DNA of 64,000 nt from Mixta tenebrionis (GTDB lineage: Bacteria; Pseudomonadota; Gammaproteobacteria; Enterobacterales; Enterobacteriaceae). The stretch is taken from positions 1 through 64,000 of the forward strand of contig NZ_VHQI01000016.1 in the NCBI RefSeq assembly GCF_006517625.1, written 5' to 3'. Each line of letters starts with the position of its first letter. The first letter of the stretch is position 1. The notes beneath the pieces were generated by a model. It worked only from the letters and a program-made list of their open reading frames with translations, was not told the origin of the DNA and ran no database searches. The position numbers and the translations under genes were made by a program. Below, piece after piece: positions 18,609 through 27,658 of this stretch.

Positions 18609-19994
18609 TTAAGTAACAAGAGATTCCATTTTCTGCGCCGCGACGCGCTCTTTACGTTGCCGCTCCAGCTCCAGCGCTCCGCGGTGGGAAAGATAGCAGA
18701 ATAAAATACAGCAGATAATGCCGCCCATCAGCAGAAAGAAGCCGCCGTGCCAGCCCATTTTATCCACCATCACGCCGAACAGGCTGGTGCCCAGCGAGGC
18801 GCCGAAGATATAGCTCATAAAACCACGCAGGCCGACGGCTGAACCCACAGCGTAGCTGGGAACAATTTCCATGGTTTGCACCGAAGCCAGGAACTGAGGG
18901 ACGTAGATCAGGCAGCCGACAATCGCGGCGAATATCGTCACCATCAGCAGGGATTCGCTCTTCCAGTAACCGATCAGGCAGATAAAGATCAGCGCCATGC
19001 AGATCATCGCCAGCGGCATGCGGCGTCCTTTAAACAGTTTATCCGACAGCCAGCCGGCCAGCAGAGTAGAGGGGATGGCCGCCCATTCAAAAAACAGGAA
19101 GGCCACGCTCATCTGTTCTTTAGAAAAATGCTTCACCGTCAACAGATAGATAGGCAGCCAGCTAATCATGCCGAAGCGCACCATGTAGACGAACACATCC
19201 ACCAGAGAGATATACCAGGCGTTTTTATTGCGCAGCACACAGGTAGAAAAGATCTGCCACGCGCTCATATTTTCCGGCGCGGTCGCGGCCTGTTTGGTTT
19301 TCACGATGATTTTTTCTTCCGGCATCAGCTCTTCCAGCGCCGGCAGGCCCTCTTTGCGCGGCGAGCCTTTGCCCAGCAGCAGAACGATACCTGCAAAGAT
19401 CAGCGCCACGCAGGCCGGCACAATGTAGCTGGCGCTCTGCCAGTGCTCGCTGCCGAGCAGCGCGAAAGCGGCGCCGACGATCGGGGCGACCACGCCGCCG
19501 CCGAGATTATGAGAGATATTCCAGAACGCGCCGACGCGTCCCCGCTCCCGGCGTGGAAACCAGTTGGCGATGGTGATAAAAGAGGGCCCGACGCCCATTC
19601 CCTGAAACAGGCCGTTAAGCACCACCAGGGCGACAAAAACCCAGAATGCAGCGCTGAAGCCCAGGCCGACATTAACCAGGGCGCACAGCACCAGACCGCA
19701 GGCCATAAAAACTTTCGGGCTGGCTTTATCCGCCAGGCTGCTCATCACCCCTTTACTGATCCCATAGGCGATCAGCATGCAGCTGCTGAGCAGGCCGATC
19801 TGCGTAGCGCTGAGATCTAACTGCTCTTTTAAATAGGGAGTGGAGAGCGTGAAGTTATTACGCACGATATAGTACGCCAGATAGCCGAGAAATACGCTAA
19901 GCAGCGCCTGCATACGGTAGCGATAATACGTTTTCTCTACTTCATCGGCAGCAACTTTTTGCGCGGATCGCCCCGTCTTTAATATTGATAACAT
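18609..19994 (-). CDS. pgtP: Phosphoglycerate transporter
   Basis: A 461-residue MFS protein of the organophosphate:phosphate antiporter family (GlpT/UhpT/PgtP). It is very close to Salmonella PgtP over its whole length: MLSILKTG start, YIVRNNFTLSTPYLKEQL, NWFPRRERGRVGAFWNISHN. It imports 2- and 3-phosphoglycerate and phosphoenolpyruvate. AGGTGA precedes the ATG. It is divergent from pgtCBA, whose products induce it in Salmonella. Confidence 0.95.
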   Translation of the reverse strand: MLSILKTGRSAQKVAADEVEKTYYRYRMQALLSVFLGYLAYYIVRNNFTLSTPYLKEQLDLSATQIGLLSSCMLIAYGISKGVMSSLADKASPKVFMACGLVLCALVNVGLGFSAAFWVFVALVVLNGLFQGMGVGPSFITIANWFPRRERGRVGAFWNISHNLGGGVVAPIVGAAFALLGSEHWQSASYIVPACVALIFAGIVLLLGKGSPRKEGLPALEELMPEEKIIVKTKQAATAPENMSAWQIFSTCVLRNKNAWYISLVDVFVYMVRFGMISWLPIYLLTVKHFSKEQMSVAFLFFEWAAIPSTLLAGWLSDKLFKGRRMPLAMICMALIFICLIGYWKSESLLMVTIFAAIVGCLIYVPQFLASVQTMEIVPSYAVGSAVGLRGFMSYIFGASLGTSLFGVMVDKMGWHGGFFLLMGGIICCILFCYLSHRGALELERQRKERVAAQKMESLVT

Positions 19995-20084
19995 GTCGTC
20001 ACCTGTATTTTATATTGCCGTGAGTTTCAGGATTATTCAGCAGGCAGAGTGCAATGGACGCGGGTGGAACTCAAGTTGCCATAA

Positions 20085-20102
20085 TGAGTCATATTTGACT
20101 CA
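20085..20102. promoter_or_regulatory. Inverted repeat in the pgtP-pgtC intergenic region
   Basis: TGAGTCA-TATT-TGACTCA is a perfect 7-4-7 inverted repeat about 90 bp upstream of the pgtP start, inside the 350-bp divergent region (19995-20345). It is a candidate binding site for the PgtA response regulator. The rest of this region is AT-rich and should hold both promoters. I see no gene in it. Confidence 0.5.
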
Positions 20103-20345
20103 AATTAATGAACAGCAGGGTTATTTTTGACGCATATTGCTTCAGGCGAGAGTGAAATAATTAAATTTAATCTGATTTTATTGTCCTGTGCGGATATTAA
20201 CAAATCCTGTCGCTATTATCTGGTAGGCTGCCAGAATATTTACCGCTGCCTGACCAATATTTCCCTGTTGGCCTCTTATTGCCGGCTAAAACTTATAAAC
20301 GGGTAAGTTTTGTCTCATGACTAAATGTGTGGAAAATTAATATCT

Positions 20346-21617
20346 ATGAATGGGATCACATCTGTGTGGCTTCGCCAGCCGGCTGTTGCTGGCAAAGCGG
20401 CGCTGCTGCTGTTAATCAGCACGCTGTGCAGGCCCAGCGCGGCGCAAAACAATGAGCTGGTGATGGCGACCACTTTCTCCCCCGGCACCACCGCGTGGAT
20501 TATTCAGCGCTGGCAGAGGGAGCCGGGGGCGGTAAGGATCCGGACGCTTAACCGCACCAGCGCCTCGCTGGAGCAGCTGCTGGATGCGGAAAACAGGGAA
20601 AATGTCGATCTACTGCTGACGTCGTCTCCGATGCTGCTGCAGCACCTTCAGGAGCACCGCAAGCTGGCTCTGTTCGACGGCATCGCGCCCGCCAGCCAGC
20701 GCCTGGTGCCGGAATCTATTCGTTCCACTGCCGTCGCGGTTGCGATATCCGGCTTTGGTTTGCTGGTTAACCGCCCGGCGCTGGCGGCCAGAAACCTGCC
20801 CGCGCCCGGCGACTGGGATGATTTGACCGCTGCCCGCTATCAGGGGACGCTGCTGATGAGCAGCCCATCGCGCTCGGACACCAACCATTTAATGGTGGAG
20901 TCGCTGCTGCAGCAGCAAGGCTGGACGCAGGGCTGGCAAACGCTGTTGGCGAGCGCCGGCAATCTGGTAACCATCTCCTCACGCAGTTTTGGCGTTGCGG
21001 ATAAGATCAAAAGCGGGCTGGGGATGGCCGGGCCGGTGATTGATAACTATGCCAATCTGCTGCTGGACGATGCGCGCCTGGCTTTCGCCTATTTTCCGCA
21101 AACGGCCGTAGCGCCGACCTACGTGGCGGTCCTGAACAACAGCCAGCACGCCGGCGAAGCGCGACGCTTTATTCGCTATTTACTCAGCCCGGAAGGGCAG
21201 CGGATGCTTGCCGACGCGAATACCGGCAAATATCCGGTTACGCCGCTGGCGGCTGATAATCCACGCGCGGCGCAGCAGCGGGTTTTGTTGGCGCGGTCGC
21301 CGCTAAATTATCGTTTGATCCTGAAGCGGCAGCGGCTGGTACAGCGCATGTTTGATACCGCGATCAGCTTTCGTCTCGCGCAGCTGAAAGATGTCTGGCG
21401 GGCGCTGCACAGCGCGGAGGCGCGGGTAAAACGCCCGCTGCCTGAGATTCGCGCGCTGTTAACCCGCATACCGGTAGATGCGGCCAGCAGCGAAGATGAA
21501 GCCTGGCTGGCGCAGTTTGACAATAAAAGCTTTGCGGAGCAGCAAATGATGGCGTGGCAGCGCTGGTTTCTTGATAACCAGCGTCAGGCGATCCTGAAAC
21601 TGGAAGAGCTGAAATGA
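20346..21617 (+). CDS. pgtC: PgtC, periplasmic sensing component of phosphoglycerate uptake
   Basis: About 423 residues, resembling an iron/sulfate-type periplasmic binding protein. It has a signal peptide (AALLLLISTLCRPSAAQ), then FSPGTTAWIIQRW and LLSPEGQRMLAD, the latter typical of class-II-like binding proteins. In Salmonella PgtC works with the sensor kinase PgtB to induce pgtP when external phosphoglycerate is present. The start is uncertain: ATG 20346 is used here and ATG 20325 would add 7 residues; neither has a strong ribosome site. It overlaps pgtB by 4 bp. Confidence 0.88.
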   Translation: MNGITSVWLRQPAVAGKAALLLLISTLCRPSAAQNNELVMATTFSPGTTAWIIQRWQREPGAVRIRTLNRTSASLEQLLDAENRENVDLLLTSSPMLLQHLQEHRKLALFDGIAPASQRLVPESIRSTAVAVAISGFGLLVNRPALAARNLPAPGDWDDLTAARYQGTLLMSSPSRSDTNHLMVESLLQQQGWTQGWQTLLASAGNLVTISSRSFGVADKIKSGLGMAGPVIDNYANLLLDDARLAFAYFPQTAVAPTYVAVLNNSQHAGEARRFIRYLLSPEGQRMLADANTGKYPVTPLAADNPRAAQQRVLLARSPLNYRLILKRQRLVQRMFDTAISFRLAQLKDVWRALHSAEARVKRPLPEIRALLTRIPVDAASSEDEAWLAQFDNKSFAEQQMMAWQRWFLDNQRQAILKLEELK

Positions 21618-23623
21618 AGTGCGGCTCATGGCTGCAACGCCTGCGGCAAATCAGTATCAGCAGCAGCTTACGGGGCGCTTTTTTAATGGGCGCGCTGCTG
21701 ACGCTGTTTGTCAGCAGCGTCAGCCTTTACTCCTGGTATGAACAAAGCTCGCAAATACGCTATTCGCTGGATGAGTATTTTCCCGGCATCCATTCCGCCT
21801 TTCAGATAGAGGGCAATCTCAATCTGGTGGTGGACCAGCTCAATGAGTTCTTGCTGGCGCCGAATACCGCCGTAAGGCTTCAGCTGCGTAATCAAATTAT
21901 CCAGCACCTGGATAAAATCGAGCGGCTCAGCCAGCAGTTATCACGCCCGGAGCGCCGGCAGCTGGCGGCGATTTTACAGCAGAGCCGGGCGCTGCTGTCT
22001 GAGCTGGACGACGCGCTCTACAACATGTTTTTGGTGGATGAAAAGGTCAGCGTCATTTCTGCGCGCATCGACTGGCTACACGATGATTTCAACAGCGAGC
22101 TGAACTCTCTGCTGCAGGACTTTACCTGGCAACAGGGAACGCTGCTGGATCAAATCGCATCCCTGCCGGGCGACGCGGCGCACTACCTGAAACGCTGCCG
22201 CGAAGTACAGAATGAGCAACAGCAGGTTTACACCCTGGCGCGTATTGAAAATCAAATAGTAGCCGACCTGCGCGACAGGCTTATTGAACTGAAGTCCGGC
22301 AACGATGACGACAGGCTGGTTGAGACGCATATTCGCTATCTGATAAATCTGCAGCAAACGGTGGAAGAAAATCTCCGTATGCTGAATGACTGGCCGGGCG
22401 CCATTACCCTGCGGCAGACTATCGATGAGCTGCTGGAAATCGGCCTGGCGAAAAACAATATGCCGGACGCCATGCGCGACTATATTGCCGCACGTAAAGC
22501 GCTGCTGGAGGCCAGCCGCACCAGGGAGGTGACGCTGGGGCGTTTCCGGACGCTGCTGGAGGCGCAGCTGGGCAGCAATCACCAGCAAATGCAGCGGCTT
22601 AATCAGCGTATGGAGCGGATTGTGCAGGTCAGCGGCGGATTAATACTGGTGGCGACCTTACTGGCGCTGCTGCTGGCGTGGGGGCTTAACCGCTATTTTA
22701 TCCGTACGCGGCTGGTGCAGCGCTTTAACGCGCTGAATCAGGCGGTGGTGCAGATCGGCCTGGGCCGCACGGACGCAGATATTCCGGTTTATGGTCATGA
22801 TGAACTGGGGCGTATCGCCGGGCTGCTTCGCCGCACGCTGGGACAGCTCAGCGCGCAAAGGCAGCTGCTTGAGCTGGAAGTTGCGGAACGCAAAACGATT
22901 GAAGCCGATCTGCGCGCCACCCAGGATGAGCTGATCCAGACGGCGAAACTGGCGGTAGTCGGGCAGACGATGACCACGCTGGCGCACGAAATCAACCAGC
23001 CGCTGAACGCGCTGTCAATGTACCTGTTTACCGCAGGAAGGGCCGTTGAGCGGGGGCAGACGCAGCAGACAAGCGCCATTTTAGGCAAAGCGGAAGGGCT
23101 GATTCATCGTATTGACGCCATTATTCGCTCGCTGCGCCAGTTTACCCGCCGCGCAGAGCCGGAAACGCCGCTGCAGGCGGTAGATTTACGTCAGACATTT
23201 ATCGCGGCGTGGGAGCTGCTGGCAATGCGGCACCGCCCCCAGCAGGGAACGCTTTCGCTGCCGGATGGCGCGATGCTGGTGCGTGGCGATGAAGTACGGA
23301 TCCAGCAGGTGCTGGTGAACGTGCTGGCAAACGCCCTTGATGTCTGTCCGGGCGGGGCGAAGATTAGGGTGAGCTGGCGCCCGCAGGGAGACACGCTTGA
23401 AGTGCTGATTGCCGATAACGGCCCCGGCTGGCCTGAAGCCTTACTGCCGTCGTTGCTGAAACCCTTTACCACCAGTAAGGCTATCGGGCTTGGTATCGGT
23501 CTCTCTATTTGCGTTTCGCTGATGGCGCAGATGGCGGGCGCACTGCGTCTGGCATCAACGCTGAGGCGCAACGCTGCTGTGGTGCTGCAATTCAATTTGA
23601 CGGATGGGCAAGATGTCAGGTAA
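21614..23623 (+). CDS. pgtB: PgtB sensor histidine kinase
   Basis: 669 residues. TM1 is at about 20-41, a long helical periplasmic domain at 42-340, and TM2 at about 341-358, followed by a HAMP-like segment. The HisKA box LAHEINQPLNALSMY gives the phospho-accepting His near residue 458. The HATPase has N box NVLANALD, G1 ADNGPGW and GLGIGLSI. It is the kinase of the PgtC-PgtB-PgtA phosphoglycerate regulatory system. It overlaps pgtC by 4 bp and pgtA by 20 bp, so all three are translationally coupled. Confidence 0.93.
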   Translation: MKCGSWLQRLRQISISSSLRGAFLMGALLTLFVSSVSLYSWYEQSSQIRYSLDEYFPGIHSAFQIEGNLNLVVDQLNEFLLAPNTAVRLQLRNQIIQHLDKIERLSQQLSRPERRQLAAILQQSRALLSELDDALYNMFLVDEKVSVISARIDWLHDDFNSELNSLLQDFTWQQGTLLDQIASLPGDAAHYLKRCREVQNEQQQVYTLARIENQIVADLRDRLIELKSGNDDDRLVETHIRYLINLQQTVEENLRMLNDWPGAITLRQTIDELLEIGLAKNNMPDAMRDYIAARKALLEASRTREVTLGRFRTLLEAQLGSNHQQMQRLNQRMERIVQVSGGLILVATLLALLLAWGLNRYFIRTRLVQRFNALNQAVVQIGLGRTDADIPVYGHDELGRIAGLLRRTLGQLSAQRQLLELEVAERKTIEADLRATQDELIQTAKLAVVGQTMTTLAHEINQPLNALSMYLFTAGRAVERGQTQQTSAILGKAEGLIHRIDAIIRSLRQFTRRAEPETPLQAVDLRQTFIAAWELLAMRHRPQQGTLSLPDGAMLVRGDEVRIQQVLVNVLANALDVCPGGAKIRVSWRPQGDTLEVLIADNGPGWPEALLPSLLKPFTTSKAIGLGIGLSICVSLMAQMAGALRLASTLRRNAAVVLQFNLTDGQDVR

Positions 23624-24860
23624 TGAATGTTCGATTCTGCTGATTGATGATGATGCTGATGTGCTGGATGCCTACGCCTCCCTGCTTGAGCAGGCGGGAT
23701 ATCAGGTTTGCGCCTGCAACAATCCCGTTGAGGCCAGAGCGTGGGTGAAAAAGGACTGGCCCGGCATTGTGCTGAGCGATGTTTGCATGCCCGGCTGCTC
23801 AGGCATCGATTTGATGACGCTGTTTCATCAGGACGATCCGCAGCTGCCGATTTTGCTTATCACCGGGCATGGCGATGTGCCGATGGCGGTAGAGGCGGTA
23901 AAGAAAGGCGCGCAGGATTTTCTGCAGAAACCGGTAGATCCCGCCCGGCTGCTCGCTCTGGTTGAGCAGGCCCTACGCCAGAGGCGCGCGGTTATTGCGC
24001 GTCGTCATTACCGTCAGCAGACGCTGCAGGCTGAGCTGATCGGGCGCAGCGCCTGGATAGAGCGCTATCGTCGTCGTCTGGAGCAGCTGGCGGAAACGGA
24101 TCTGGCGGTCTGGTTTTACGGCGAGCCGGGAACCGGGCGAATGAGCGGAGCCCGCTATTTGCATCAGCTGGGACGCCATGCCGCAGGGCCGTTTATCTAC
24201 CGGGAGCTGACGCCGGAAAACGCATCGCAGCTTAATGAAATGATGGCGCAGGCGCGGAACGGAACGTTAGTGTTAAGCCACCCTGGGCATCTGACCCGTG
24301 AACAGCAGCAGCACCTGATACAGCTGCAAAGCCTGGAGCCTCGTCCGTTTCGCCTGATCGGCACAGGTACTGTTTCGCTGGCGCAGCTGGCGGCCGACGG
24401 ACAGATAATGGCGGAATTCTATTACTGCTTCGCCATGACCCATATTGCCTGCCTGCCCCTGGCGCAGCGGCCTGACGATATTGCGCCGCTGTTTCATCAC
24501 TATCTGCAAAAAGCCTGTCAGCGGCTGAACCGTCCTCTGCCGGCGGTCGATAATGGATTGCTGAAAGCGCTGGAGCGCCGCGTCTGGCTAAGCAATGTTC
24601 GCGAGCTGGCGCATGCCGCCGAACTGTTTGCCGTCGGCGTGTCGCCACTCACGGCCACGGCGGATCCGCAGCTGCGCATCGGCTCACCGCTCCCGCTTGA
24701 TCATCGCCTTGAGGAGGCGGAGCGGCGCATCATCACCGAAGCGCTAAATATTCATCAGGGACGGATTAACGAGGCGGCGAGCTACCTTAAAATCCCGCGC
24801 AAAAAGCTCTACCTGCGCATGAAGAAATATCAGCTGGATAAAAAGCACTACAAGGCATAG
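23604..24860 (+). CDS. pgtA: PgtA response regulator with degenerate AAA+ domain
   Basis: A 418-residue NtrC-like layout. The receiver has acidic residues at IDDDAD, probable phospho-Asp 59 (LSDV) and Lys in LQKP. The central AAA+ region has Walker A ending GEPGTGR (173-179, Arg for Lys), no GAFTGA loop, and LVLSHPG in place of the usual LFLDEIG Walker B. A C-terminal Fis-type HTH (EAASYLKIPRKKLYLRMKKY) follows. It activates pgtP in Salmonella. Missing sigma-54-contact and ATPase residues imply it is not a standard bacterial enhancer-binding protein. ATG 23613 is an alternative start. Confidence 0.9.
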   Translation: MGKMSGNECSILLIDDDADVLDAYASLLEQAGYQVCACNNPVEARAWVKKDWPGIVLSDVCMPGCSGIDLMTLFHQDDPQLPILLITGHGDVPMAVEAVKKGAQDFLQKPVDPARLLALVEQALRQRRAVIARRHYRQQTLQAELIGRSAWIERYRRRLEQLAETDLAVWFYGEPGTGRMSGARYLHQLGRHAAGPFIYRELTPENASQLNEMMAQARNGTLVLSHPGHLTREQQQHLIQLQSLEPRPFRLIGTGTVSLAQLAADGQIMAEFYYCFAMTHIACLPLAQRPDDIAPLFHHYLQKACQRLNRPLPAVDNGLLKALERRVWLSNVRELAHAAELFAVGVSPLTATADPQLRIGSPLPLDHRLEEAERRIITEALNIHQGRINEAASYLKIPRKKLYLRMKKYQLDKKHYKA

Positions 24861-25089
24861 CCGGGGGCGGCGCGAATATTTACGGGCGGCTGGATGGGCG
24901 ACGGAAGTTTATTTCGCAATTTATTTTATTCTGTGAGAATTCTCTTAATAACAAGCGAAAGGATTGATTATATTGTTTGCGCCGGCGGCGACGGCTTTAC
25001 CATGAAAAAGGCGATGAAAAGTTATTTTTGAATACACGGCAATAACATTTGGCCCCCTCTGTTAACAGGGGCGACGTGGACAGGCTAAT

Positions 25090-26058
25090 TTGATTCATAT
25101 ACGGAACTTAAGTAAAAGCTATTCAGGAAATATTATCCTGCATGATATTAACCTCGATATTATGCAGGGTGAGATCCACGGGCTGCTTGGCGCCAGCGGC
25201 GCGGGAAAATCAACGCTGCTGCGTTGTATTAACGGTATTGAACAGGTCAGCGATAAAAGCCGCATCCGCGTCGATAATACGGAGATTCTGTCTCTTTCTC
25301 CCGCAGGATTAAGGGCCTTTCGTAAGAATATTGGCATGATTTTCCAGGATTTCGCTTTACTGCAGAGAAAAACCGCGCTGGAAAACGTGCTGTTGCCAAT
25401 GAGATGCTGGCGGCAGGCTGGCGCAAAGATGCGCGCGCGCGCCATGCACCTGCTGGAGTGCGTCGGTATGGAAGAAAAAGCCGGCTGCCGTCCGGCTGAG
25501 TTATCCGGGGGCCAGAAACAGCGGGTCGCCATTGCCAGAGCGCTGGCGTTGCAGCCTAAAGTTTTGCTTTGTGATGAGGCCACATCGGCATTAGATCCGG
25601 CAACGGCGAAATCTATTCTGGATTTGCTGAAGTCGATTAACGCGCAATCCGGCATAACCATTGTGATGGTTGCCCATCAGATGGAGGTAGTAAAATATGC
25701 CTGTGACAGATTATCCGTGCTTGAGCATGGGAAACTGAGCCTGACAGACAGCGTTGAGAATATTTTTCTGCGTCAGCCGGCGGCATTAGCTGAGCTTTCC
25801 GCTCACGCCGATATCGCGCTGCAGGCTAACGAAACCGGTTTTATTATTACGCTTGCCGATATTACACAGAGCGCAGCGGTGCTCTGTTCGCTGGCAAAAC
25901 TGGCTAACGGCAAGCTGCGCATATTATTTACCCGCAGCGATAGCTGTAAAACCGCTACGGTCGTCCATTACACCATGGCAGCGCCCCAGGCTGACGCAAT
26001 GCGAATTATTACCTGCCTTAAAGAAAATAATATTCGGTTTCAGAAGCTGGCTGCTTGA
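25090..26058 (+). CDS. ABC transporter ATP-binding protein, MetN type
   Basis: 322 residues. Walker A is GASGAGKST (34-42), the signature is ELSGGQKQRVAIARAL, Walker B is VLLCDEATSALD, and the switch His lies in VMVAHQ. A C-terminal NIL-like ACT-fold domain (about 245-320), as in MetN, may sense the substrate. The only available start is a TTG at 25090 with AGG 5 nt upstream; this is unusual and worth checking. It begins a four-gene importer operon. The 24861-25089 gap before it shows no gene. Methionine is the family substrate but may not be the one here. Confidence 0.85.
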   Translation: MIHIRNLSKSYSGNIILHDINLDIMQGEIHGLLGASGAGKSTLLRCINGIEQVSDKSRIRVDNTEILSLSPAGLRAFRKNIGMIFQDFALLQRKTALENVLLPMRCWRQAGAKMRARAMHLLECVGMEEKAGCRPAELSGGQKQRVAIARALALQPKVLLCDEATSALDPATAKSILDLLKSINAQSGITIVMVAHQMEVVKYACDRLSVLEHGKLSLTDSVENIFLRQPAALAELSAHADIALQANETGFIITLADITQSAAVLCSLAKLANGKLRILFTRSDSCKTATVVHYTMAAPQADAMRIITCLKENNIRFQKLAA

Positions 26059-26100
26059 TGTCTGAGTTGGCATGTCATGCTACTTAACAGGAAACAGGCT

Positions 26101-26775
26101 ATGTTGATCGATTTTGCGCAAAGCCGCGTGTTTGAATATCTGCCTAAAGTTATTTTGCCCGCCTGTCTCGCCACTCTGGCAATGCTGGTGATTTCTCTGT
26201 TGTTAAGTACTATTGTCGGAGTGAGCATTGCCGTAATGCTTACCCTGTCGCATCCGAAAGGGCTGGCGCCCAACAGATACCTTTACCGTATTTTTAATAC
26301 CCTGATTGATGCCATCCGCTCCTTTCCCGCCATTATATTAATTGTGCTCTTTACGCCGTTAACGCGCTGGCTTATTGGCACATCGGTTGGCTGGATCGCC
26401 GCGGTGGTGCCTTTAACCATAGTGGCGTTTCCCGCCGTTGCCCGGCTAATAGAAAATGCCTTGCTGGAAGTGGATAAAAACGTGATTTTAGCCGCCAGAT
26501 CGTTTGGCGCCAGCAACCGGCAGATTATTACTAAAGTCATGTTTTCTGAAGCGGCGCCGGCGATTGTTTCCAGCATGACCTTTGCTTCCATTCAGCTGCT
26601 TGCCAATACCGCCCTGGCCGGCGCGGTAGGCGCCGGTGGACTGGGAGCCGTCGCGCTGACCTATGGCTATCAGCGGTTTGACGATCTTATGACCTATGCC
26701 GTCGTCTTTATTTTGTCGGTTATTGTTCTCGTTATTCAGTACATTGGCCGAATCACTTACCGGTTATTTAAATAA
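26101..26775 (+). CDS. ABC transporter permease, MetI type
   Basis: A 224-residue permease with about five membrane segments and the EAA loop (LAARSFGASNRQIITKVMFSEAAPAI) that docks onto the ATPase; it follows MetI in length and layout. The ATG at 26101 is preferred because AGGA lies 8 nt upstream; an ATG at 26077 would add 8 residues. It follows the ATPase gene by about 40 bp. Confidence 0.85.
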   Translation: MLIDFAQSRVFEYLPKVILPACLATLAMLVISLLLSTIVGVSIAVMLTLSHPKGLAPNRYLYRIFNTLIDAIRSFPAIILIVLFTPLTRWLIGTSVGWIAAVVPLTIVAFPAVARLIENALLEVDKNVILAARSFGASNRQIITKVMFSEAAPAIVSSMTFASIQLLANTALAGAVGAGGLGAVALTYGYQRFDDLMTYAVVFILSVIVLVIQYIGRITYRLFK

Positions 26776-26797
26776 TATCAGCAGCGGGAGGTATTCT

Positions 26798-27640
26798 GTG
26801 AGAAATGACGCGCTCTGGATTAAGGTCATGCTGGAGTTAAAACGCGCTCCGGTTGGCATCCGCTTTTTATACGATAAAGATGAATATGATTCATGCCCGA
26901 CCGCCGAGCTGTCAGGCCCGCTGCCTTACTGTGCGGCGGTAAAGAACGCAGCTGCCGGCATCCCCTGCAAGTTAACCCTGCGGCAATCGGCCTGTTTGTC
27001 CGGGGCCAGAGCTTTAGGATTGTTAAAACCGCAGGATGATATTGTCCATCCCAATGATATTGCCTCCGGTAAGCGCCATTACAATATGGGGCTTTATGCG
27101 GATTATGTCATTAGCCGTCAGATAGCCAAAGATATGGTCTACTGTAATCACCAGGTCTACGGTATAGAAATAGCCGAGCTTGCGCTGTATACGGATTATC
27201 ATCCTGATTTGGTGATTATTATTGCGAACGCCGCCAGCGCAATGCGTTTGATTCAGGGCTATTGCTATCACTATGGACAGCTTAAGAACGTTAAGGTAGC
27301 AGGCAATCAGGCCATCTGTCAGGAGTGTACTTCTTATCCTTTTGAAATGAATCAGGTTAACGTTTCTTTATTATGTTCCGGCACCCGTCAGGTGGCCAAA
27401 TGGGATAATGACGAAATGGGGATCGGCATCCCCTTTAACCAGCTGGATAAGATCGTTGACGGTATTCGCCAGACCGCTAACCCGATGGAGAATAATAAAA
27501 GCAAGAAATCTATTCAACGCAAAGCCGCGCTTTATGGCGTGGCAGACCAGTTAGAGATTGAGCTGGGAAGTAACTACTACACCGGAGGTTACGGAACCAT
27601 TGAATACCATAAAAGAAAAAAGGCTAACCAGCAGAAATAA
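26798..27640 (+). CDS. DUF169-family protein
   Basis: 280 residues from a GTG at 26798 preceded by GGGAGGT; an upstream in-frame start would overlap the permease gene widely. The family is DUF169, of unknown function. Many conserved cysteines are visible (DSCPTAE, LPYCAAV, IPCKLT, SACLSG, ICQECTSYPF, LLCSG), suggesting metal or cofactor binding. It lies inside an ABC importer operon between the permease and the binding protein, so it probably acts on, or senses, the imported compound. Confidence 0.8.
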   Translation: MRNDALWIKVMLELKRAPVGIRFLYDKDEYDSCPTAELSGPLPYCAAVKNAAAGIPCKLTLRQSACLSGARALGLLKPQDDIVHPNDIASGKRHYNMGLYADYVISRQIAKDMVYCNHQVYGIEIAELALYTDYHPDLVIIIANAASAMRLIQGYCYHYGQLKNVKVAGNQAICQECTSYPFEMNQVNVSLLCSGTRQVAKWDNDEMGIGIPFNQLDKIVDGIRQTANPMENNKSKKSIQRKAALYGVADQLEIELGSNYYTGGYGTIEYHKRKKANQQK

Positions 27641-27658
27641 TTTTACAGGGAGAATAAA

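Noticed and set aside
20260-20282. Possible sigma-54 promoter upstream of pgtC (TTGGC...TTGCC)
   Set aside because: The spacing between GG and GC is 9 rather than 10 nt, and PgtA lacks the sigma-54-contact loop. A weaker match for pgtP on the other strand near 20045-20065 lacks the GG dinucleotide.
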